DNA from: Algoriphagus locisalis
Lineage (GTDB): Bacteria; Bacteroidota; Bacteroidia; Cytophagales; Cyclobacteriaceae
DNA length: 64,000 bases
NCBI RefSeq assembly: GCF_900116615.1
Contig: NZ_FPBF01000012.1
Span: 32,867-96,866, forward strand
Direction of reading: 5' to 3'
Shown here: positions 34,384 through 42,954 of the stretch, piece by piece
How positions within the stretch are numbered: the stretch's first letter is position 1
How the letters are laid out: every line of letters begins with the position of its first letter
Translations under genes and position numbers: made by a program
Notes under the pieces: generated by a model
Databases searched by the model: none
The model's input: only the letters and a program-made list of their open reading frames with translations
Told to the model about the DNA's origin: nothing

Positions 34384-35652
34384 ATGAAAACTTATCCATT
34401 ATTAGCCAAGAAGATCCATTATGTCCTGGCCACTGTACTTTGTATCTCCTTATTCTCCTGTGAAAAAAGCGAAGATGAGGATCCTGTAGAAGAAATCCTC
34501 CCCCCTATTGTTCTGGCTTGTGATTATTTTAATTCATCCCAGATTTTAGTCAATGATCCCCAAAGACCGGTTGATTATGTCATTGAGTGCTGGACAAGGG
34601 TCCAAGGAAGCCTGGAGATTCAGCCCGGGGTGGTGATTGCATTCGAACAGGATGCTGGAATGCTGGTTGACTTGGACAATCAACTCTTTGAAATCAGGGG
34701 TACCGAACAGGAACCTGTAATCCTAACGGGCACCGTACAGCAAAAAGGACACTGGAGAGGCATATATTTCACTGAGGCCCACAACCCCTCAAACCTTATT
34801 TCCAATACCATCATTGAATATGCGGGATCAGAATTACTCAAGTCCTCTTCTCCCTCATTAGGTGGTAGCCTCGCATTAAGGAATGTGTCAGGTACACCGC
34901 CGCAGAATTTAACGTTGGAAAGTGTTGAGATCAGCAGTGGAGGTAGTTACGGATTGGATCTGACTACCAATTCTGTAGTCTCTGTTTCAAATCTGACCAT
35001 CACCGCAAATGAAGGAGTGCCGGTAAAAGTAGCCGCAAATAAAGCGCATCTTTTGGATCAGAACTCAACATTCACAGGGAATAGTAGCGACTTCGTCAAT
35101 ATTGTAAGTGACAACTACGAAATAGAAGAGATGACGGTCAGCTGGAAGCAGCTCGATGTACCTTACCTGGTGGATGGAAGGGTTCATATCAAAGAAGGTG
35201 GACATCTAACCATAGAAGAAGGAGTAGAAATCCTGTTCCATCCTGACGGGTATTTGCAAACCGCAGCATTGCTTCCTCCCTATGACGTGAGTCTGAAAAT
35301 ACTGGGTACGGCGAGCAATCCTGTCCTTCTGCATGCCGCAAACGGAACCAACTGGGGAGGAATTTACTATGCCTTTACCCAAGAGGACAACCGAATAACC
35401 CATACCATCATCGAAGAGGCCAAGGGTGATTTTCCGGTAGGAAACCTGACCAATTCAGGGGCTATTTATATGCATGCCGACCCAAGACTCTCGGTGACAA
35501 ACTCTGCATTTAATGACCTGCCAAACCATGCTTTCTATGCCTATACAGGGGCAAGCACCTCTGCTCCCGACCTACTTAATTTTACACGCAGCGATAACTC
35601 CTTCACCAATTTGGGCGGTAACGAACTTGGCTGGGGAAACGGCAGAGATTAA
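34384..35652 (+). CDS. Lipoprotein with right-handed beta-helix
   Basis: 422 residues. Lipobox SLFSC (Cys about 26) follows a basic start. Then repeated short turns with G-x-L-x-I and N-T-I-I-E patterns (for example GSLEIQPGVVIAF, NTIIEYAGSE and THTIIEEAKG) form the rungs of a parallel beta-helix. This architecture is common in surface carbohydrate-active or adhesin-like proteins, but catalytic residues are not evident. It is 113 nt after the barrel gene on the same strand. Confidence 0.72.
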   Translation: MKTYPLLAKKIHYVLATVLCISLFSCEKSEDEDPVEEILPPIVLACDYFNSSQILVNDPQRPVDYVIECWTRVQGSLEIQPGVVIAFEQDAGMLVDLDNQLFEIRGTEQEPVILTGTVQQKGHWRGIYFTEAHNPSNLISNTIIEYAGSELLKSSSPSLGGSLALRNVSGTPPQNLTLESVEISSGGSYGLDLTTNSVVSVSNLTITANEGVPVKVAANKAHLLDQNSTFTGNSSDFVNIVSDNYEIEEMTVSWKQLDVPYLVDGRVHIKEGGHLTIEEGVEILFHPDGYLQTAALLPPYDVSLKILGTASNPVLLHAANGTNWGGIYYAFTQEDNRITHTIIEEAKGDFPVGNLTNSGAIYMHADPRLSVTNSAFNDLPNHAFYAYTGASTSAPDLLNFTRSDNSFTNLGGNELGWGNGRD

Positions 35653-35767
35653 ATCCACCATCAGTCCATCCAAAACGTCAGAGTATAGCTTTTCACTGAT
35701 TTGGATGGGCTGATTACTCCTAAATCAATCCAAAATAGTCTTTAACAGTACAATAAATTGAACTATC

Positions 35768-36331
35768 ATGCGCAGTTTAGTCAAGCAAGGTATCCTTGCA
35801 ATTCTATTGGGTATCTGTCTAATACTCCAATCCGGATGTGGTAAAAGTGAAAGAGATGAACCAACTATCCCAAGCAATTCATCCCATTCCTACGACATCA
35901 ATATAGCCAGTGGAGAAGCATTTTCCGGACAAATTCCTAAGGAAACAGCAGGTGTTTACAATAGCGTCTCTTTTGTAAACTATGACCCGGAACAAGAACG
36001 AAAAACTATAACTATTCTACTTCAGGAAGCGGGAAAAACTCAGGTTACCGTAGGCTTGATTCTAGACCATGACAATCAACCTGCCTCCTTAATTAAAAAT
36101 GGAGAGGAAATCTCTTCCAAAGTAACAGTTAACAAGTGGGGTGAAGAACTTCGATATACTTCAGTTCAGTGTACTTTTTCTCTGAAAGCGTATCAGGAAC
36201 ACAGTATAACCGCATTTGGTGATGAAGCAACTGTTGCTGCTTTGTCCTTGGAATTTGAAGGATTTTTTCAAGCCTCTACTTCAGGGGAAGAGGTAGAAGT
36301 AAGTGGCGCTATAAAAATCGCCGCACCTTAA
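35768..36331 (+). CDS. Lipoprotein of unknown function, related to the one at 20108
   Basis: 187 residues. Lipobox LQSGC (Cys about 25) after a hydrophobic stretch. The mature domain opens YDINIASGEAFSGQI and closes FEGFFQASTSGEEVEVSG, echoing the lipoprotein at 20108 in the parallel block. The fold looks beta-rich. The role is unknown; the shared position beside both CHAT modules suggests shared control. Confidence 0.7.
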   Translation: MRSLVKQGILAILLGICLILQSGCGKSERDEPTIPSNSSHSYDINIASGEAFSGQIPKETAGVYNSVSFVNYDPEQERKTITILLQEAGKTQVTVGLILDHDNQPASLIKNGEEISSKVTVNKWGEELRYTSVQCTFSLKAYQEHSITAFGDEATVAALSLEFEGFFQASTSGEEVEVSGAIKIAAP

Positions 36332-36451
36332 CTGCTTTAGTAGGATTAGAGTAACTCACAGGGGCACGAATCAGCCTAATTAAACCCCAAAAAACCGATA
36401 ATCATAAGAATAGAATTTCCTTAAACAGTATTAAATCCAACATTCAATACC

Positions 36452-36880
36452 ATGAACACAATCAATAAATACCTAAGCTTTATACTTGCAATGATGCTGA
36501 TTTGCAATGTAGCTCCTGCACAAACAACCACCATACTACCGGAAGATCTCGTAGGAACCTGGGAAATTCAAGGAACTCTAATGGGGGACGATGGTTCGGG
36601 CATGTTGCTTCCCCATAAGCATGCATCAGAGGACTGTAAAAATCACAGCGTTTTTATGGAAAACAATCAGGGTAAAGAAGTCAGATATCAAGAAAACTGT
36701 GAAGCTAAAGAACAGGAATTTTCTTGGAGTCTGGAAGCAGACAGCTTGACCTTGACCCGCGGGGAGCGGAGTATCACCTGGCATATTCTCAGCCTTGAGG
36801 ATAATACCATGAAAATAGGTGTGCAGCTTCGGCCTGATTCTGAAAAGAGAATGTATGTCGTCTATGAAAAGCAGAAATAG
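36452..36880 (+). CDS. Secreted lipocalin-like protein
   Basis: 142 residues. Signal peptide ends at VAPAQ (about residue 24). DLVGTWEIQGTLMGDDGS is the usual opening of small lipocalin-like domains; EADSLTLTRGERSITWHILS and a final YVVYEKQK fit the later strands. Two cysteines flank the sequence KNHSVFMENNQGK and could be joined. Ligand unknown. Confidence 0.68.
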   Translation: MNTINKYLSFILAMMLICNVAPAQTTTILPEDLVGTWEIQGTLMGDDGSGMLLPHKHASEDCKNHSVFMENNQGKEVRYQENCEAKEQEFSWSLEADSLTLTRGERSITWHILSLEDNTMKIGVQLRPDSEKRMYVVYEKQK

Positions 36881-37001
36881 GTTTTTCATTAACCATACCT
36901 TCTAAAATCGAATGCCATGTACCTGGCAATCGCACAACTGAAAAATCAATTGGTAAGAGCTATCCTGCCTGAAAGGCAAGAATGACACATAGGTCACACA
37001 A

Positions 37002-37028
37002 CTTGTCCCGAAGCAAGTTCGGGACAAG
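37002..37028. repeat. REP-like palindrome
   Basis: CTTGTCCCGAA-gcaag-TTCGGGACAAG, perfect 11-bp arms and a 5-nt loop. It and its flank (CACACAA just upstream) are an inverted copy of the element at 28531-28560. It lies in a gap between co-directional genes and could also act as a transcript stop. Confidence 0.65.
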
Positions 37029-37107
37029 TATGATTATCAATTCAACAAGAACCCATTTTAGCACATACCTACTGTTCTGAGCGGGTTAAAAAAACAACTT
37101 TAAAAAC

Positions 37108-37719
37108 ATGAAAACTTTTAAATACAATTTCCCCGTAGTCGTTGCTTTAATGCTCATTACTGCATTTGCCTATGCACAGAAATCATCGAGCAGCATAAAT
37201 TTGGAATTTAATCCCAAAGAAGCGCTGGTAAATCAAGCTTTTATCTCTGGTCAGATTGATGTGAGTACATGGAAAAGCTTCCAGAAAAGTAAAGGGAAAA
37301 TTGACTGGAATAAGATAATAGCCCCAAGCGGACAAATTATAAACAGAAATAATTCCAAAATTCGGCTGACCATTTTCGCCTTTGCAGATGGGGAGAGGCA
37401 GAATATTGTTTTAGGAAAAACCACCCTAAAGCCAAAGCAGAAAAAGTCCATGAAGGAATTAAAACTCCAAAATCTTCATGAGCTGGGAAAACTCCTTTCC
37501 AAGAAGAAGGCTAGGATAGCAATTCTAATGGAACTTACTTCAAAGTCCCAGTTAGATGCTGAAATTATAGGCTTGTCTTTCCCCCTAGAACCAAAAGCTT
37601 TTCCAGGAGATATGTTTTTCCCCGGGGATATGTTTCTGCCCAAAAAACAATTTGAACCCAAGGTTTGGCTGGGCAAGTTCACAGAAAAACCTATAGACTT
37701 ATCCAGTATCAGGCTTTAA
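37108..37719 (+). CDS. Secreted protein of unknown function
   Basis: 203 residues with a signal peptide (cut after FAYAQ, about residue 24). The mature protein is basic and lysine-rich, with a GKTTLKPKQKKSMKEL segment, and ends with repeated FPGDMFxP units (two in a row, residues about 168-182). No family recognised. It is the last gene of the plus-strand run after module B. Confidence 0.65.
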   Translation: MKTFKYNFPVVVALMLITAFAYAQKSSSSINLEFNPKEALVNQAFISGQIDVSTWKSFQKSKGKIDWNKIIAPSGQIINRNNSKIRLTIFAFADGERQNIVLGKTTLKPKQKKSMKELKLQNLHELGKLLSKKKARIAILMELTSKSQLDAEIIGLSFPLEPKAFPGDMFFPGDMFLPKKQFEPKVWLGKFTEKPIDLSSIRL

Positions 37720-37773
37720 CAACTGGACTAATCCTCAGAATTCATCCTAATAAATTGATAAAAAGAGTACTTC

Positions 37774-38057
37774 ATGGACATTTGCCTGATCGGTAAAAAA
37801 CCGAAACATACTATCGACTACCTGATTTACCACTTCCCCAAAGAAAAACTACTGTTTGAAGATGATTTGGTTTGGATACCGATGGAGGTAGAGCCTAAAA
37901 ATGCAAGCCCGCGACAAATCGGACTCTAGCATGCTATTCTGGATATGGGATTAGAGATCAAACGATCATCCAGTCCTGGCCAGTGTCGGATTATGGAGTG
38001 AAAACGATTATTCCTTTTGAAGAATTGGAAAATAGCCTAAAAAATCTCAACCAATGA
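37774..38057 (+). pseudogene. Decayed metallo-beta-lactamase-fold hydrolase, C-terminal part
   Basis: The frame from the ATG at 37774 encodes HTIDYLIYHFPKEKLLFEDD, the usual end of a metallo-beta-lactamase-fold protein (histidine, then YxPxxKxLFExD). It then meets a TAG stop after ASPRQIGL. Reading resumes and shifts frame to give SWPVSDYGVKTIIPFEEL and a TGA at 38055-38057. The first metal-binding part (HxHxDH) is missing. One stop, one frameshift and a lost 5' end mark it as a pseudogene. Confidence 0.8.
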
Positions 38058-38752
38058 TCCTAAAAGAACTAGCCAAAACTAGCTCATTTGGAATTGGCTG
38101 GTTCATTTGCTAGTCGAGAAAAGCGAAAATCCTGCGTCTAATTGCGGGAAATTGCGAGGAGGATTGGGAAAGGTGGAATTCAAACTGGGACATATGAATC
38201 GTTAGAAAAATCTAACCAACCAAGCTATCCGAGAGAACCTTGATCGGTATTCAAACCCATAACTAGACGCGGGCATTCCATATGACCTTAAAAAATCAAA
38301 TTATAAACATATGAAATCGAGCATGTCGATAACGACACACACTAGGATGTTTATAAACGCTGTGAGATTCCATCCCGTATCCTTCGTCACGGGACAGGTT
38401 GTGGCCATTGAAATACAAATTATAAACACATGAAATTTACCAAATGGAAAGTTCGAATCTGCTTTTAACCAAAGATCCCTTCCCCCTTTTCATCACATTC
38501 ATTTTTATGACTAAAACATCCAATAACAACTACGAATATTGATTCAAGTCTTACGGATTTCTTTTTGATGATGGATCCAATCCAGAAATCTGGTCCAATT
38601 CTACCGAAAAGAGATTAAATCAATTATTTTGGTCGAGATTAGAAACTCATTAAAAACGCAAAAAATCAAAAAAGAGTCTAATGTGAATAGGGTTAAGGTC
38701 TATGTTCATCCTCATTTTTTGAATTGCCTCTAATCAGATTTCTCATAAGATC
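38058..38752. other. Intergenic stretch with two decayed gene starts
   Basis: No open frame of useful length. At 38297-38317 and 38416-38436 the string CAAATTATAAACA-x-ATGAAAT occurs twice, each time with an ATG followed by stop codons within about a dozen codons. A similar leader precedes the gene at 28456 (28451-28470, minus strand). These look like relics of genes whose bodies have been lost. Confidence 0.5.
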
Positions 38753-40942
38753 ATGCGCATTACTTTTAGGATTATTCTTGGTTTTTTGCTCGCCAACCTA
38801 GTTTGGACAAGTGCATTTGGGCAAACCCCAATCCTTGATAGCTTACAATCAGCCTTAGAACTACATACCAATCAAGATACCATTCGAGTCAATCTTCTAA
38901 ATGATCTTGCATTCTCCTTTTTCAGCAGAGACATCCCAAAATCCCTGGAATATTTGAGTGAATCCGAGGAGTTGGCCGATGCTATCGGGTTTAAAAAAGG
39001 AAAGGCAAGAAGTATATACATCAAAGGAATTACAGAAGCTATTCAATCCAATTATGATCAGGCTTTGCAGTATTATGATCAGGCACAAAAACTGTATGAA
39101 AGCATCAATTTCAAAAAGGGAATAGCAAACAGTTACAATGCCATGGGGATTACTTTTAGAAATAAAGGTGAACTCAGGGATGCCATTGAAAACTTTAAAA
39201 AAGCAATTGAAATCGAGGAGGAAATCGGAAGCGATAATCTTTCAGCAAGCCTCTTGAATTTAGGAGCTGCTTATGAAGGATTGGGTGAATTTGATGAAGC
39301 CATTTCTAATTTGAATAAAGCGCTTTCCATAGCTGAGGCAAATCAAAACGAACAACGGATTTCCTATAGTATGAACAATTTGGGTAACGTCTATAGGAAG
39401 TTAGGTAATTATCCCCTGGCCCAAGAACATTTCAAAAAATCATTATATATGAATGAGATACTGGGGGACAGTATCAGTATGGCTCATAACCTTGGGAATA
39501 TAGCCGCGATCTATAAGATTCAGAAAAATTATGATAGAGCTATGGAAAGCTTTGAAAGCTCATTGGGAATCTATGAACGGATCAACAGTAAACAAGGGGT
39601 AGCCAATACCCTGAACGGAATAGGAACCATCTATGAGGAAAAGAAGGCGTTTGATAAAGCTCTTCAAACCTATTTTAAGGCTTTAGAAATAAGTAAACAA
39701 ATAGATGCAAGCGGTGAAATACCTTTTATTCTAAATAATATCGGGGGGACTTATCTGAAACTTAATGACCTTGAAAATGCAATTTCCTACTTCTCCGAAT
39801 CAGAAAAAATCAGTTTGGAAATTGAAAGCGTAGAGACATTATCCGGAGCTTATATCGGACAGTCCAGAATTTTTGCAAAACAAAAAAAGTATGAGCCGGC
39901 GCTGTCCAAGGCGCTGAAAGCCTATGAAATCTCCACAACATCGGGGTTCTTAAACCATCAAAAAGAAGCCTCAGAAATGCTTTCCTTAATTTATGAAGCA
40001 ACGGGAAATTATAAAGAAGCGCTCAAAAACCATAAGCAATATAAACTACTGGACGACAGCCTTTTTAATAAGGAAAACATAGAAAAAATAGCCCAACTGG
40101 AATACGAGTATAAATATAAGTTGGAACTCGATTCTGCCAACATCAGAGAACTCAAGCTGACAAAAACGGTTTTGGACACCTCGCAGGACCTGGCAAAAAC
40201 GAGACAAAATTACCTCTGGGCCATCATTGGCATTCTATTGATTTCCATCGCATTAGGAACATTGATTTTTATAGAAAAACTGAAAAACGAAAAATCCAAA
40301 ACCAAAAATGTCATCGTGGAGCAAAAACTGCTTCGTTCCCAGATGACGCCTCATTTTATCTTCAATTCTCTCTCCGTACTCCAAGGGATGATCCTTAATA
40401 AAGAGGAAGGAAAATCAGTGAACTACCTGTCTAAATTTTCTAAACTCCTGCGAATCATATTGGAAAACTCCAGGGATAAACTGGTTTTGCTTTCCAAGGA
40501 AATCACTGCAATGGAGAATTATCTTTCTCTCCACAATCTGGAAGACAATCAATTCCGATTTTCAATACATGTGGCCGATCAAATTGATCCAACAGCAATA
40601 AAAATCCCTCCTATGCTAATTCAGCCATTTGTGGAAAATGCGATAGAACATGCATTCCATGGGCAATCCGGAGAAAACAAAATTGATATTTCTCTTAGGA
40701 TGAACCAGGGACAACTTATCTGTACCATCTCTGACAACGGAATAGGAATAGATTCCCAGACAGGAAATCGATCAAAAACAAAAAAATCTCTGGCAACCAC
40801 CATCACTTCAGAGCGGCTAAAAATACTATCCAAGGACCTTAAAATGAAAGGGGAAATAAGCATAGCCGATAAATCTAAATTCAATGAAAAAGGAACCCTA
40901 GTGACTTTGACAATCCCCTATCAACAAAGCCAAGAATCATGA
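38753..40942 (+). CDS. TPR-containing LytS-family sensor histidine kinase
   Basis: 729 residues. Signal sequence (about 1-24), then TPR repeats through about 450 (for example GIANSYNAMGITFRNKGELR), a membrane helix near 482-504 (YLWAIIGILLISIALGTLIF), and the LytS kinase domain. The phospho-histidine is in SQMTPHFIFNSLS; the N box is IQPFVENAIEHAFHG; and an intact ISDNGIGI ends the ATPase site. The TPR domain is therefore periplasmic and likely binds a peptide or protein signal. It overlaps the next gene by 4 nt. Compared with the kinase at 310, all key residues are kept. Confidence 0.93.
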   Translation: MRITFRIILGFLLANLVWTSAFGQTPILDSLQSALELHTNQDTIRVNLLNDLAFSFFSRDIPKSLEYLSESEELADAIGFKKGKARSIYIKGITEAIQSNYDQALQYYDQAQKLYESINFKKGIANSYNAMGITFRNKGELRDAIENFKKAIEIEEEIGSDNLSASLLNLGAAYEGLGEFDEAISNLNKALSIAEANQNEQRISYSMNNLGNVYRKLGNYPLAQEHFKKSLYMNEILGDSISMAHNLGNIAAIYKIQKNYDRAMESFESSLGIYERINSKQGVANTLNGIGTIYEEKKAFDKALQTYFKALEISKQIDASGEIPFILNNIGGTYLKLNDLENAISYFSESEKISLEIESVETLSGAYIGQSRIFAKQKKYEPALSKALKAYEISTTSGFLNHQKEASEMLSLIYEATGNYKEALKNHKQYKLLDDSLFNKENIEKIAQLEYEYKYKLELDSANIRELKLTKTVLDTSQDLAKTRQNYLWAIIGILLISIALGTLIFIEKLKNEKSKTKNVIVEQKLLRSQMTPHFIFNSLSVLQGMILNKEEGKSVNYLSKFSKLLRIILENSRDKLVLLSKEITAMENYLSLHNLEDNQFRFSIHVADQIDPTAIKIPPMLIQPFVENAIEHAFHGQSGENKIDISLRMNQGQLICTISDNGIGIDSQTGNRSKTKKSLATTITSERLKILSKDLKMKGEISIADKSKFNEKGTLVTLTIPYQQSQES

Positions 40943-41676
40943 ATGCACTGGTTATTGAAGACAAGGCTTACATCAGAAAAGGCCTGATCAATTTGCTCCA
41001 CTCCGTCAGCGCTGAGATCCATGTCATCGGTGAATGTGGGTCTGTAAAAGAGGCAGTGATCGTTGCCAATGCCTGCAATCCTGAGCTGGTATTTTTGGAC
41101 ATCAATTTATCCGATGGGACAGGCTTTGATTTTTTGGATCAAACCGAACATCTGGACTTCAAGGTCATCTTTATAACAGCGTATGAAGAATTCGCACTCA
41201 AAGCCCTGAAAATCGGAGCTGTAGATTACCTGATGAAGCCAGTGGACCCGGAGGAGCTTCAGATCGCTTTGAAAAAAGTGCAGAGCAAAAGTTCGGTCCA
41301 ACAGAAAGAGCAGATCAATCGAACTAAAAAAGTCTGGTACCAAGATGATTCCACGCTAGTGCTTTCTTTAAGCGACAGTTTTCAGGTAATTGACCTATCC
41401 GAATTATTGTATTGCGAGTCTGATAAAGGTTATACCACTTTTCATTTATCAAACGGAAAAAAACACATGGCTTCCAAACCCATCAAAAGCTATGAGGAAC
41501 AACTTGAAAAAGCCCATTTCACAAGACCCCATCAGTCCTTTATGGTAAACCTGAAGTTCATTGACAAATACGACAAATCAGGAACCATTTATTTAAAAAA
41601 CGGGAAGCAAATCCCCGTTTCCTTCCGAAAAAAAGATGCTTTTTTGACCACTTTTCTAGAGTTCAACAGGCATTAA
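40939..41676 (+). CDS. LytTR-family response regulator
   Basis: 245 residues. Receiver domain (1-120): VIEDK, the acceptor aspartate in LVFLDINLSDG, FITAYEE and DYLMKPVDPEEL. LytTR domain (about 140-242): LLYCESDKGYTTFHLSNGK, HFTRPHQSFMVNLKFI. It is the partner of the TPR kinase just upstream, to which it is coupled by ATGA. It might control the small membrane protein and lipoprotein that follow; that is a guess from position. Confidence 0.93.
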   Translation: MNALVIEDKAYIRKGLINLLHSVSAEIHVIGECGSVKEAVIVANACNPELVFLDINLSDGTGFDFLDQTEHLDFKVIFITAYEEFALKALKIGAVDYLMKPVDPEELQIALKKVQSKSSVQQKEQINRTKKVWYQDDSTLVLSLSDSFQVIDLSELLYCESDKGYTTFHLSNGKKHMASKPIKSYEEQLEKAHFTRPHQSFMVNLKFIDKYDKSGTIYLKNGKQIPVSFRKKDAFLTTFLEFNRH

Positions 41677-41890
41677 AATCTCTTCTAACTTAGCAAAACA
41701 CCCTTTTCCCCAATTTTCAACAAAACGAAAAGCAGTCAACTTTTTACAAATATACAGTTAGGCATTACGGATATAGACTGGCTATTTCACCAGTACTAAA
41801 AAATTCCAAGATTGATCTTATGATTTCAGGAGTTCAAGGAATAACAGACCTTGAGCGCTTTTTTTAAAAAAAATTTAAAAGATCAAACAA

Positions 41891-42112
41891 ATGGAAGACA
41901 TCAAATCAAAACTTGGCCAAGGCGGACTATTACTAGCTGCTATGGGAATCATTTCAATGCTTCTCTCAATTTTCAATTACAACATCAGGCTATTGGCCTG
42001 GATTGATATCTGGGGAAGTGGAATGGGCTGGATCATTCGGATTCTGCTGATTGTCATTGGTGGGGCACTGTTCTACATCTACGGCAGGGATACTGAAGAA
42101 ATTGAAAACTAA
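41891..42112 (+). CDS. Small two-helix membrane protein
   Basis: 73 residues with hydrophobic helices at about 11-30 and 46-64 and acidic ends (EDIKSK and DTEEIEN). No family recognised. It starts 214 bp after the LytTR gene and 17 nt before a lipoprotein gene. Confidence 0.7.
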   Translation: MEDIKSKLGQGGLLLAAMGIISMLLSIFNYNIRLLAWIDIWGSGMGWIIRILLIVIGGALFYIYGRDTEEIEN

Positions 42113-42129
42113 TCTATAACCACCAAGAA

Positions 42130-42696
42130 ATGAAAAGCCTTCAAATCCCTTGTCTATTCCTTTTACTGACATTCCTGATTTCTTGCGGTAGTGGCGCGAG
42201 CAATCAAGAAGCAAATGAAGATGGCTTCCTGGCCATAGAAGAAGCTCTGAAAGACCAATTTGGAGCCGATGCATACTTTACCGATTTAACAATCACACAT
42301 AATAAATCAATTGGAAACATCATCTCAGTGACGGTCACCGATGATCCATCTTCTCTAAAAATGGGACAATGGACACAATCCAATGACAGTTGGACACAAA
42401 CCTCCGACATCACCTTGGAAGTGTCTGAAGGCATGAATGCTTCCGACTTCATGTTCCAATTGGGTGATCCGATCGACCTGGGCAAACTGGGTGGCCTGGT
42501 AGAAAAATCCAAAGAGAAATTAGCCGAAGAAAAGGAGATCCCTAGCCCTTCATTTCATATGGCACTAGTGAAAATCCCCAAAGATGGAGTGCGGTCAAAG
42601 ATTGAATACCTAGTCCTCCTTCAGCCAGAAAACGGAGGAACCACCTTCACCTATAGCTATGATCTAAGCGGGAATTTCATTTCTATGGATTATTAA
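42130..42696 (+). CDS. Lipoprotein of unknown function
   Basis: 188 residues. Lipobox LTFLISC (Cys about 20) followed by GSGASNQEANED. The mature domain contains repeated short strands and SYDLSGNFISMDY at the end. No family recognised. It is the second gene of the run that starts at 41891. Confidence 0.72.
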   Translation: MKSLQIPCLFLLLTFLISCGSGASNQEANEDGFLAIEEALKDQFGADAYFTDLTITHNKSIGNIISVTVTDDPSSLKMGQWTQSNDSWTQTSDITLEVSEGMNASDFMFQLGDPIDLGKLGGLVEKSKEKLAEEKEIPSPSFHMALVKIPKDGVRSKIEYLVLLQPENGGTTFTYSYDLSGNFISMDY

Positions 42697-42954
42697 TCTA
42701 AAATGATTATCTGCAATGATGCCCCTAGTCTTAAAATCTTTGCTTATCTGGTCGGAAGACCGATGACCGAAGACCGAAGCAGCCTCATTTGTTAAGTTTA
42801 ACATATCCGACATTGCTTTTGCCTCTTTACTGGTAGAAAAGCGGATAAACATAGAATTCTAAATCAGGAAACCTTTCCAATAATCATCGCTGGATTGGTG
42901 ACCCTATTTTTCAAAAAGCCAGAGGTCAATGCAAACCCAGCCAAAACAAATACC
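42697..42954. other. Intergenic gap with a GACCGAAGACCGAAG-type repeat
   Basis: At about 42755-42779 the string GGTCGGAAGACCGATGACCGAA occurs, a set of short direct and inverted repeats of a type found between Bacteroidota genes. The rest has no supported frame. An open frame reaching back to 42895 belongs to the next gene but uses TTG, and the ATG at 42955 is preferred. Confidence 0.5.
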
